Part shown: positions 18,877 through 26,858 of the stretch, one piece after another
Position numbering within the stretch: position 1 is the first letter of the stretch
Layout: every line of letters starts with the position of its first letter
Assembly (NCBI RefSeq): GCF_001707755.1
Contig: NZ_MBDL01000009.1
Span: 124,001-188,000, forward strand
Source of the DNA: Acinetobacter celticus
GTDB taxonomy: Bacteria > Pseudomonadota > Gammaproteobacteria > Pseudomonadales > Moraxellaceae
Direction: 5' to 3'
DNA length: 64,000 nucleotides
Position numbers and translations under genes: made by a program
Notes under the pieces: model-generated
Database searches by the model: none
What the model saw: only the letters and a program-made list of their open reading frames with translations
Told to the model about the DNA's origin: nothing

Positions 18877-20046
18877 TTATATCCGTCCTGTTTTGAAATA
18901 ACTGATTTTTGAACCGTCAAATAATTCATACGGTTTGCCTTGGAAGCTATGAAAAGCATGAATGGCGTGAATCACATGAGAGGATGTATGACTCATTTGA
19001 TGAATTCGTGGATCTGTCTTAGCCAAGGTAATACAAAAGGCATTCTTACGTTTTAAACGCGTTTGTTCTTGGGCATGAAACAATAAACTATTAAAAACCC
19101 CTTTATCAGATGGATGGCAGAGCGCGCTATGTAACATCAGATAATCAAAAGCGCGCTCTTTTTTAGGCAAAACTAATGCGCCCTTCACACCTGCATACAA
19201 GTTATAAAAAGGCCTGATGAGTTTAAGTAACCATGAATAATGCACCACTTTGGTTTGTTTAAAAGACTGTTGATTCCATAAGCCATAAATACCGACCATT
19301 TTATTTTCATGATTATAAATCAAATAAAAATCATCCATTTTCATGCCCAACCAAAATGGATGCTCACCATGTGCTAAATCAGAAAATTCATAATTGGGCA
19401 AAAAGTTGTAATGTGCTTTCATTGACTGCACAAATGCATTCGCATCTGCAATTTTATTGATGCTCAGTGGTTCAAATTGATAATGATCAAACGCTGCAGG
19501 TTTTTGAACTTGAGAAACAGTAAATGTTTGAATATCATCATAGAAATAAGGTGATGGAAAACCTGTTTTCGTTTCGTGCAATATGCGCCGTGCAGGTAAA
19601 TTATCAACCAAAATAATACTTTCCAGCATACTGTCTTGTGGCAATTCATCACGCAGATAATCCATCAGTAAACGTAAAATATTCTGACCTCTAAACTTTT
19701 GATTTAAGCGTAAATCAGCCACATAACGTAGCACATCTGGCTGTTGATTTATATAACAATATTTCCAACCTAAATTCATCATTCCGACTATTTTATCTGG
19801 TTGATTATCTGGAACAACAACTCGAATATCTGGTCGATTATATTGCGCATGTGACGCTGCCAAATAGCTCGGGTAGCGCTCAAAAGCTAGCGTCATTCCA
19901 TTACTGGGCATGGTTTCCGCAATAAGTTGCACCAGTTGCTCATCATCTGCTTTGGTTGCTGGTCGCACATGGAAATTTGGAACATTGGCTGACGAATATA
20001 CTGTTCTCGTATTTTCAACCGAAATATTCATAGCATCTGAATTCAT
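18877..20046 (-). CDS. GNAT-family N-acetyltransferase-like protein
   Basis: A 389-residue protein. An N-terminal GNAT domain (about 25-180) contains FHVRPATKADDEQLVQLI and VADLRLNQKFRGQNILRLL, a recognisable but degenerate acetyl-CoA loop (RGQNI). The second half looks like another acyltransferase-like domain without clear motifs. AAGGA precedes the ATG at 20046. It directly follows the broken GH3 gene in the same direction by about 10 nt, so the two were probably one operon. Acceptor substrate unknown. Confidence 0.78.
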   Translation of the reverse strand: MNSDAMNISVENTRTVYSSANVPNFHVRPATKADDEQLVQLIAETMPSNGMTLAFERYPSYLAASHAQYNRPDIRVVVPDNQPDKIVGMMNLGWKYCYINQQPDVLRYVADLRLNQKFRGQNILRLLMDYLRDELPQDSMLESIILVDNLPARRILHETKTGFPSPYFYDDIQTFTVSQVQKPAAFDHYQFEPLSINKIADANAFVQSMKAHYNFLPNYEFSDLAHGEHPFWLGMKMDDFYLIYNHENKMVGIYGLWNQQSFKQTKVVHYSWLLKLIRPFYNLYAGVKGALVLPKKERAFDYLMLHSALCHPSDKGVFNSLLFHAQEQTRLKRKNAFCITLAKTDPRIHQMSHTSSHVIHAIHAFHSFQGKPYELFDGSKISYFKTGRI

Positions 20047-20056
20047 ATTCCTTTAC

Positions 20057-20816
20057 TCAATCTATTTTTGTTTTCATTTTTTTTAAAGGTTCAGGCTTAA
20101 TATTGCCTTCAATCATGCCATTATGCATGGCCAAGGTTTTATAATATTGCCATGCATCATCTACATGCTTAATTTCTAGTGCGTCTAATTGCCCCAAATC
20201 TCGCGCCAGTTCATAATGAAAATTACGCTTTAATTGTCGGTCAAGGTCTTCTACATTCGGCTGGTGTAAGGCATTGCCTTCACTTAATAAAATGTAATGT
20301 GGTTTTTTAACTGTGCAATGTTCAATGCCCAACAAGCTTATTGGCACATAATCTGCTCGCTTAAAACCATCAAGTACGTGTACCGCCAAATGATGATCGA
20401 GTTTTTCACCGACCATATCAACTGTCATTTTACAACCAAGAAATCTAAAACATGGGACTTGCTGATAGAACCCTGTAACTTCAAGCTCATCTTCAATTAC
20501 ATACCGAATTAAACCAGACCCTGAAGTAATCTGGGCTAACAATATCCGCTAAATTCAACTGCCAACTTGGTACAATTTGGTCAGTTCCTTGAAGTAAGAA
20601 CTCATAAAAATGTGATTGATAACTTAATGGATATTGATTTTCATACGGAATGGTGACGACGGCTTCAGTTGCCCACAATCCCTTACCTTCAAATGCCACA
20701 TTGGCAATACGTGCTTGCAGTGGTGTTGCCCATGCTGTCGCACCCGCTGTGTCCCAACTTGAAATTAGAGTTAACTTAAATTCCATCATAATATTTATTC
20801 TCTGTTGCTCTATCAT
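20057..20816 (-). pseudogene. Truncated and frameshifted GH3-family (acyl-adenylate amido synthetase-like) gene
   Basis: Two frames together read as the C-terminal part of a GH3 protein. The upstream part (20493-20816) has ISSWDTAGATAW, FEGKGLWATEA and SHFYEFL; the downstream part (20057-20542) has ITSGSGLIRY, EDELEVTGFYQQVPCFRFLG and VGEKLD, matching the family's AGLYRYRxGD/VTGF/PxFRF block. The frame changes near 20530-20545; two missing bases would restore a PVITSG join. The N-terminal half or more, including the ATP-binding region, is absent. GH3 enzymes in plants join amino acids to auxin or jasmonate; the bacterial role is not settled. The remnant still encodes two ORFs but is surely non-functional. 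Confidence 0.72.
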
Positions 20817-20960
20817 TCAATGAGCAATATTTTTTTTGTATAATAATTTTTTATAAGTTGGTTCCAACACGGGACGAACGGCGACCATATTAGTTCTAGC
20901 ATTTAAAAAAATGCAATCAGGTTTACATATTTATATAAAAAATACGACGGACGTAAAATA

Positions 20961-20988
20961 AAAAAACCTAGCAAATGCTAGGTTTTTT
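20961..20988 (-). terminator. Terminator of clpB
   Basis: Stem AACCTAGC/GCTAGGTT, AAAT loop, with A- and T-tracts on both sides, 35 nt after the clpB stop. Confidence 0.85.
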
Positions 20989-21022
20989 TATTTATCTTTA
21001 CTGAAAAATGGATTTTAAGTCA

Positions 21023-23602
21023 TTAATTTAACTTTAATTTCCCAAAGTTAAGATGGCCATTTTCTCCTTGAATGACAATGGTATCACCTGCTTGGAATTC
21101 TCCAGACAAGATTTTTTGAGCCAATGTATTTTCTATCTGTTGCTGTATGGCACGTTTTAATGGACGAGCACCATATATAGGGTCAAAACCAGCATCGATT
21201 AATTGATCAAATGCACTATCATCAATCGTTAGGCTCATGTCTTTTTCACTTAATCTTTCGCGTAAACGAGCCAATTGGATATCAGCAATACCACGAATTT
21301 GCGATTTTTTAAGTGAATGGAAAATCACCAACTCATCAATACGGTTAATAAACTCTGGGCGGAAATGCTGTGTAACTGCATTCATCACCACGGCACGGAC
21401 TTCCACATCTGTCGCCACATCGCCCAATTCACGTACATCGCTTGAACCTAGGTTCGATGTCATCACAATGACCGTATTTTTAAAGTCAATCACACGGCCT
21501 TGCGAGTCTGTTAGGCGTCCGTCATCTAAAACTTGAAGCAAGATATTAAATACATCTGGATGCGCTTTCTCCACCTCATCAAATAGCACAACGCTATAAG
21601 GTTTACGGCGCACAGCTTCAGTTAATACACCACCTTCTTCATAGCCGACATAACCCGGAGGCGCACCCACCAAACGACTGACGGAATGTTTTTCCATAAA
21701 TTCAGACATATCAATACGCACCATGGCATCATCGCTGTCAAACAAGAAGCTCGCCAAGGCTTTGGTCAGCTCTGTTTTACCAACACCTGTTGGCCCTAAG
21801 AATAAGAACGAACCACTTGGGCGATTCGGATCTGATAAGCCTGCACGTGAGCGACGAACCGCATTTGAAACGGCAATAACAGCTTCATCCTGACCCACAA
21901 CACGGTTATGCAAATAGTCTTCCATCCGCAAGAGTTTTTCACGTTCACCCTGCATCATTTTAGCTACAGGTATACCTGTAGCCGCACTAACGACTTCGGC
22001 AATTTCGTTGTCGGTTACTTTATTACGAAGCAGTTTTGGCGCTTCATTTTCTTCGGCAGCTTCAATACGTTCTAACTCTTTTTGCAAATCTGGAATGACA
22101 CCATATTGCAGACGACCTGCTTCACCCAAATTACCTTCACGCTGCGCTTTTTCTAAAGCAAGACGCGCCTGATCCAATTTAATTTGAATGTCTTTGTTGC
22201 CTTCAACCAGTGCTTTGTCTGCACGCCAGACTTCTTCCAAATCATTGTATTCGGACTGAACTTCTTGAATTTGCTGTGCCAAATGATCTACAGCAGCTTT
22301 ACTGCCAACATCATCATCTTTTTTCACCACTTCAAGTTGCATTTTTAACTGAATTAAACGGCGTTCTAGTTTATCCAAGGCTTCTGGTTTTGAATCCAGC
22401 TCCATTTTAATACGCGAAGCGGCTTCATCAATCAGGTCAATGGCTTTATCAGGCAATTGACGGTCTGTAATATAACGATGCGACATTTTTGCAGCTGCAA
22501 TAATCGCCGAATCTAAAATTTGCACACCATGATGCGTTGCATAACGATCTTTTAGGCCACGCAAAATTGCAATAGTGTCTTCAACACTTGGCTCATCGAC
22601 CAACACCTTTTGGAAACGACGTTCTAAGGCCGCATCTTTTTCAATGAATTGACGGTATTCATCTAAAGTGGTTGCACCGACACAGCGAAGCTCACCACGT
22701 GCTAAAGCAGGTTTGAGCATATTACCTGCATCCATCGCGCCTTCGCCTTTACCAGCGCCCACCAAGGTATGTAACTCATCAATAAACAGAATGACTGCTC
22801 CATCCTGTTTCGATAAGTCTTTCAACACCGCTTTTAGACGTTCTTCAAATTCACCGCGATATTTAGCACCTGCTAACAAAGACCCAATATCTAAAGATAA
22901 AACACGTTTACCTTTCAAGCTTTCAGGCACTTCGCCGTTAACAATACGTTGGGCTAAACCTTCAACAATGGCGGTTTTACCCACACCCGGCTCACCAATT
23001 AATACTGGATTGTTTTTTGTACGGCGTGATAAGACTTGCACTGTACGACGAATTTCGTCATCACGACCAATGACAGGGTCTAACTTTCCTGCCAGTGCGC
23101 GCTCGGTGAGGTCAACCGTATATTTATTTAATGAGTCGCGTTGATCTTCATGATTATTGCTCATGACTTTTTCATCACCTCTAATTTTTGTAATGACATT
23201 ACGTAAGCTATCGACTTTAAGGCCAGCACTGCTTAAAAGAGCTTTAGTCGCACCCACTTCAGCTAGGCTCAGTATCACCCAGTCTGTAGATAAAAATTCA
23301 TCACCTGCTTTTTGGGCAAAACTGTCTGCTAAGTTCAGCGCTTTTACAGCCTCTGGGCTCAAATTAATATCGCCAGTTGGATTGGCCAGCGTTGGCGCAT
23401 CTTGTATCGCTTGTTGCAATTTGCTTTTCAGCTCAGGCAGATTTACACCCGATTGTTGTAACAAACTGAGATTAGAAGCTTCTTCTAATAAAGTGGATAA
23501 AATGTGTATACCGTCAATAGCGGTATGGTCTTTACCCATCGCTAGAGATTGGGCATCTGAGAGAGCTTGTTGCAATCGATTTGTAAATTTTTCAAAACGC
23601 AT
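21023..23602 (-). CDS. clpB: ATP-dependent disaggregase ClpB
   Basis: An 859-residue AAA+ chaperone that, with DnaK, pulls proteins out of aggregates. It has the N-terminal Clp repeat domain (1-145), AAA-1 with [10 protein letters not shown] and arginine-finger region, the middle coiled coil (about 405-525), and AAA-2 with [10 protein letters not shown] and [13 protein letters not shown]. Length equals E. coli ClpB within two residues. Two sigma-32-like promoters lie upstream, as expected for a heat-shock gene. Long antisense frames inside it are shadows. Confidence 0.97.
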   Translation of the reverse strand: MRFEKFTNRLQQALSDAQSLAMGKDHTAIDGIHILSTLLEEASNLSLLQQSGVNLPELKSKLQQAIQDAPTLANPTGDINLSPEAVKALNLADSFAQKAGDEFLSTDWVILSLAEVGATKALLSSAGLKVDSLRNVITKIRGDEKVMSNNHEDQRDSLNKYTVDLTERALAGKLDPVIGRDDEIRRTVQVLSRRTKNNPVLIGEPGVGKTAIVEGLAQRIVNGEVPESLKGKRVLSLDIGSLLAGAKYRGEFEERLKAVLKDLSKQDGAVILFIDELHTLVGAGKGEGAMDAGNMLKPALARGELRCVGATTLDEYRQFIEKDAALERRFQKVLVDEPSVEDTIAILRGLKDRYATHHGVQILDSAIIAAAKMSHRYITDRQLPDKAIDLIDEAASRIKMELDSKPEALDKLERRLIQLKMQLEVVKKDDDVGSKAAVDHLAQQIQEVQSEYNDLEEVWRADKALVEGNKDIQIKLDQARLALEKAQREGNLGEAGRLQYGVIPDLQKELERIEAAEENEAPKLLRNKVTDNEIAEVVSAATGIPVAKMMQGEREKLLRMEDYLHNRVVGQDEAVIAVSNAVRRSRAGLSDPNRPSGSFLFLGPTGVGKTELTKALASFLFDSDDAMVRIDMSEFMEKHSVSRLVGAPPGYVGYEEGGVLTEAVRRKPYSVVLFDEVEKAHPDVFNILLQVLDDGRLTDSQGRVIDFKNTVIVMTSNLGSSDVRELGDVATDVEVRAVVMNAVTQHFRPEFINRIDELVIFHSLKKSQIRGIADIQLARLRERLSEKDMSLTIDDSAFDQLIDAGFDPIYGARPLKRAIQQQIENTLAQKILSGEFQAGDTIVIQGENGHLNFGKLKLN

Positions 23603-23641
23603 TCTTGTTATTCCTCACAACAAATTGTGTACTTAATGGAT

Positions 23642-23669
23642 ATATGGGAACGGTTCATCATTTTTCAAA
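23642..23669 (-). promoter_or_regulatory. Proximal sigma-32 (heat-shock) promoter of clpB
   Basis: On the minus strand: TTTGAAA, 13 bases, TCCCATAT. The consensus is CTTGAAA-N11-16-CCCCATNT, so one base differs in each half. The expected start of transcription is about 35 nt before the clpB ATG. Confidence 0.7.
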
Positions 23670-23729
23670 CAATATTTTAATATATTTTTCAGAAACTTAA
23701 CTCGGTTAAAATATTAAACCTTGATCATA

Positions 23730-23758
23730 ATATGGGTATAAAAAAAATTGATTTCAAG
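23730..23758 (-). promoter_or_regulatory. Distal sigma-32 promoter of clpB
   Basis: On the minus strand: CTTGAAA (perfect -35), 14 bases, ACCCATAT (one mismatch). It lies about 90 bases upstream of the proximal site. Tandem heat-shock promoters fit clpB. Confidence 0.65.
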
Positions 23759-23838
23759 TGATAAATAGTATTTTTTTCAACAAATTGTGAATAAAGCACT
23801 TGTCAGATTTAAAATGCTACTCACTATAACGTTTTATA

Positions 23839-23871
23839 CTGAAGAATAAAAAACGCTTATTTATTCTTCAG
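23839..23871 (-). terminator. Terminator-like hairpin after the aldo/keto reductase gene
   Basis: Perfect 12-base arms (CTGAAGAATAAA and complement) with a nine-base loop, nine nt beyond the minus-strand stop. The following sequence is only weakly T-rich on that strand. Confidence 0.55.
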
Positions 23872-23880
23872 TCAAATAAA

Positions 23881-24930
23881 TTAAGGTGCAGGATTCGGTT
23901 GCTGACGGTGAATAGCTTCAATGCCTTGCAAAATATCTTCAGATAAATTGATTTCAAAAGCATCAATATTTTCTTTCAGCTGAGCTAAATTCGTCGCGCC
24001 AATAATAGTACTGGTCACAAAAAACTGCTGTTTAATAAAAGCCAATGCCAGTTGGGTCAAACTCAAACTATGTTTTTCTGCCAACTGTGCATACTGCTCT
24101 GTCGCCCATTCACTTTGTGGGTTGCTATAACGGCTAAAACGACTAAATAAAGTCACACGCGCATTGGCAGGACGCGCGCCATGACGGAATTTCCCTGTTA
24201 AATAACCAAAAGCTAAAGGTGAATATGCCAGTAAACCGACATTTTCATACTTCGCAATTTCTGACATACCAATTTCATAAGTACGGTTCAATAGATTATA
24301 TGGGTTTTGTACAGAAACCACTTTTTCTAGACCCAGTTTTTCTGCCAAATGAAGAAACTTTAAAGTGCCCCAAGGCGTTTCATTTGATAAACCAATCGCG
24401 CGGATGCGACCTTTTTTAACTTCATCACTTAAAGCCAATAAGGTTTCTTCTAAAGCAGTGACTTCCTGATCATTATTGGCTTCAGCATTATCGTAGCCTA
24501 GTTTTCCAAAGAAATTTGTTGGGCGCTGTGGCCAATGCAATTGATATAAATCAATATAATCAGTTTTAAGCCGTTGTAAATTACCATCTAAAGCAGAGGC
24601 AATTTCTGTTGCTGTATAACGTGTTTGCCCATTACGAATCTGGCTTCCTCCTTGTGAAGGGCCTGCGATTTTTGTTGCCAAAATAACATTGTCACGCCCA
24701 CCCCTTTCTGCAAACCAGTTGCCAATAATGCGTTCTGTTGCACCTTGCGTTTCAGGTTTTGGCGGTACAGGATACATTTCCGCTGTATCCCAAAAATTCA
24801 GCCCCCGTTCTAAAGCATAATCTAACTGTGCAAAACCTTCTGCTTGCGTATTTTGCTCACCAAAGGTCATTGTACCCAGACAAATTTCTGGCACTAAAAT
24901 TCCAGTATTGGCTAAAGGTTTAAATTGCAT
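23881..24930 (-). CDS. NADP(H)-dependent aldo/keto reductase, Tas-like
   Basis: A 349-residue AKR TIM-barrel oxidoreductase. GTMTFGEQN, WDTAEMYPVPPKPETQG, DLYQLHWPQRPTNFFGKLGY and SVQNPYNLLNR follow E. coli Tas nearly block for block. The catalytic Asp/Tyr (D..EMY), Lys and His are present. The start is set at the ATG at 24930, which has AAGGATGAG upstream; the frame opens earlier at 24990. The native carbonyl substrate is unknown. Confidence 0.9.
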   Translation of the reverse strand: MQFKPLANTGILVPEICLGTMTFGEQNTQAEGFAQLDYALERGLNFWDTAEMYPVPPKPETQGATERIIGNWFAERGGRDNVILATKIAGPSQGGSQIRNGQTRYTATEIASALDGNLQRLKTDYIDLYQLHWPQRPTNFFGKLGYDNAEANNDQEVTALEETLLALSDEVKKGRIRAIGLSNETPWGTLKFLHLAEKLGLEKVVSVQNPYNLLNRTYEIGMSEIAKYENVGLLAYSPLAFGYLTGKFRHGARPANARVTLFSRFSRYSNPQSEWATEQYAQLAEKHSLSLTQLALAFIKQQFFVTSTIIGATNLAQLKENIDAFEINLSEDILQGIEAIHRQQPNPAP

Positions 24931-25054
24931 AAAACGTCTCATCCTTAAACAGTTGCAGTGAAATTTAATAAACTGAATTAACTTAACCAATTCTAAGTTC
25001 TAGGTTAAATCATTATTTTTTAAATTTTGTCGATATTTGTTAGAATATAGGCAT

Positions 25055-25087
25055 AAAAAAAGCAAACCCGAAGATTTGCTTTTTTTA
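25055..25087 (-). terminator. Terminator of the crp/vfr gene
   Basis: Stem AGCAAA/TTTGCT with an eight-base loop and long A and T tracts, 13 nt after the stop. Confidence 0.8.
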
Positions 25088-25099
25088 GTTCGCTATAAC

Positions 25100-25810
25100 T
25101 TATTCATCATCTTCCGTGTCATCTGATGAAACGTCATTATTGGCGTCTAAAGACACATCAAAAATGAGAATAGCTTTACCCTCTGTTTCAATCATGCCTT
25201 GTTCTTCTAAAGTTTTAAGAACACGGCCGACCATCTCACGTGAACAACCCACAATACGGCCAATTTCTTGACGCGTAATGCGAATTTGACGTCCATTTGG
25301 CAAAATCATCGCTTCTGGTTGCGAAGATAAGTCAATTAAACAACGTGCAATACGGCCTGAAACATCAATAAATGCTAAGTCTGTAACTTTACGCGTCGTG
25401 TTTTTCAAGCGACGGACTAACTGTGCAAAAACAGCATAGCTTAAGTCTGGATATTGCTTACTTAATTCATGGAAATTTTCATAAGTCACTTCGGCAATTT
25501 CACAGACATCACGTGTGCGGACTTCCGCAGTACGCTGTGCATTTGTTTCGAAGAGACCCATTTCCCCAAAAAAGTCCCCCGCATTCAAATACGCAACAAC
25601 AATTTCTCGCTCATCATCTTCACTTAAAATGATGGATACAGACCCCTTCAAAATCAAATATAAAGATTTGGATTCTGATCCTGCATCAATAATCGTTGTA
25701 CGTTTTGGATATCGATTAATATAAGCACGTTTTAATAATGCTTTAACTGACTCAGGTAACTGACCTGGAGACAGTGCATCTGTGCTCAATTGTGAAAAGT
25801 TTGAAGTCAT
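25100..25810 (-). CDS. cAMP receptor-type global regulator (Crp/Vfr)
   Basis: A 236-residue CRP/FNR-family protein. The cyclic-nucleotide domain has LKGSVSIIL and GDFFGEMGLF with the AQRTAEVRT phosphate-binding cassette. The C-terminal winged helix has RQEIGRIVGCSREMVGRVLKTLEEQG, a standard Crp recognition helix. Compared with E. coli Crp it has an N-terminal extension of about 20 residues and a very acidic tail (DTEDDE end). It is divergent from an OsmC gene, as crp and yhfA are in enterobacteria. Vfr is the pseudomonad name. Confidence 0.9.
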   Translation of the reverse strand: MTSNFSQLSTDALSPGQLPESVKALLKRAYINRYPKRTTIIDAGSESKSLYLILKGSVSIILSEDDEREIVVAYLNAGDFFGEMGLFETNAQRTAEVRTRDVCEIAEVTYENFHELSKQYPDLSYAVFAQLVRRLKNTTRKVTDLAFIDVSGRIARCLIDLSSQPEAMILPNGRQIRITRQEIGRIVGCSREMVGRVLKTLEEQGMIETEGKAILIFDVSLDANNDVSSDDTEDDE

Positions 25811-25956
25811 GCTAACGGTTCCGAATATGGATAATTTATAGATCGCACAGACCTAAAATGAACTTGTCACACTGAAGAGATGAAATTCCTTCTCAACTCA
25901 ATTTATGGTAGTGTACAGGCACTTCGTAAATTTATAGCTTTTTTCAGGTAGTTGCA

Positions 25957-26388
25957 ATGCAAACAAGTGTTCATTGGCTAGAGAATGTCGCTTTTGAGGC
26001 AAAAACTCAGAGCGGTCACAGCGTTATCATGGATGGTTCAGCAGAATACGGTGGTGAAAATCGCGGACCCCGTCCAATGGAACTCATTTTAACGGGTTTA
26101 GGTGGCTGTGCATCTTTTGATATTGTCACTATTTTAAAGAAAGCTCGCCAAGAAATTACCGATGTTCGCTGTGAATTAAAAGCTGAACGTGCTGATACAA
26201 TTCCTGCCGTTTTCACTAAAATTCATTTGCATTTTGTGGTGACTGGTAAAGCAGTAAAAGAGAAACAAGTGGCTAAGGCTATTGAATTATCTGCTGAGAA
26301 ATACTGTTCTGCCAGTAAAATGCTGATGGACGGTGGTGTCGAAATTACCCATGATTTTGAAATTTTAGAAACTGTTGAAAGTGAATAA
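25957..26388 (+). CDS. OsmC family peroxiredoxin-like protein (YhfA-type)
   Basis: A 143-residue OsmC/Ohr-fold protein. Two conserved cysteines are visible, in GLGGCASFDIV (about residue 52) and SAEKYCSASKM (about 115). OsmC proteins detoxify organic hydroperoxides with this pair; the YhfA branch has no proven substrate. It lies back to back with crp/vfr. A hairpin terminator follows. The next gene downstream also has an OsmC domain. Confidence 0.9.
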   Translation: MQTSVHWLENVAFEAKTQSGHSVIMDGSAEYGGENRGPRPMELILTGLGGCASFDIVTILKKARQEITDVRCELKAERADTIPAVFTKIHLHFVVTGKAVKEKQVAKAIELSAEKYCSASKMLMDGGVEITHDFEILETVESE

Positions 26389-26426
26389 ATAATCACTTGT
26401 TATTGTTGCTCAGCCAAATCTTAATG

Positions 26427-26458
26427 AAAAACCGAGTTCATCGATGAATTCGGTTTTT
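26427..26458 (+). terminator. Terminator after the OsmC gene
   Basis: Arms AAAACCGA-TTCAT / ATGAA-TCGGTTTT with one G-T position, ending in a T-run, 40 nt after the stop. A weaker hairpin (AACCTGA/TCAGGTT, 26573-26594) lies further on. Confidence 0.75.
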
Positions 26459-26671
26459 TAATGTGTACAGTCGATTTTCTATTTTATGCCATTATCCAAA
26501 GGCGTTAAAACATTCCAAACACCCCATTTAAAGCGTCTAAGATATCAAGATAAACGTTCCGTCAAAATAAAAAACCTGAACTTAAAATCAGGTTAAATAG
26601 TGCAAAATACCCATCTGGTTTTCCTTCTTTTTAGATATTTTTTATAAACCGCTTAGAAAGAAGCACAAAAG

Positions 26672-26700
26672 TTATCAATTAAGAGAAATCCCTCTATAAT
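26672..26700 (+). promoter_or_regulatory. Sigma-70 promoter of the OsmC-YcaO gene
   Basis: TTATCA at 26672-26677, exactly 17 bases, perfect TATAAT at 26695-26700. The transcript would begin near 26707 and have a leader of about 150 bases. Confidence 0.65.
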
Positions 26701-26716
26701 ATCGGCCATGACAATT

Positions 26717-26752
26717 GAGAGTCCGTTTTGGCCACAGGCAAACGGATAACTC
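26717..26752 (+). promoter_or_regulatory. Leader hairpin upstream of the OsmC-YcaO gene
   Basis: TCCGTTT (26722-26728) pairs with AAACGGA (26740-26746); GAG and CTC extend the base and an inner GCC/GGC with ACA loop may cap it. It starts some 10 nt after the predicted transcription start and has no T-run, so it is not a terminator. Function unknown. Confidence 0.5.
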
Positions 26753-26858
26753 TAACCACACTCTATTAAGTCAATTTCTTCTTTGTGATTCGGCTTATGA
26801 ATCAATCTTTAAAATTTTATCTGTCAGCCATGACACATAAAAATCGTTAGGTGCTTGC

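Noticed and set aside
22668-23636. Two long plus-strand frames (158 and 159 codons) opposite clpB
   Set aside because: They are antisense shadows of the ClpB reading frame; the products are Ser/Arg-rich with no family features, and clpB is certain.
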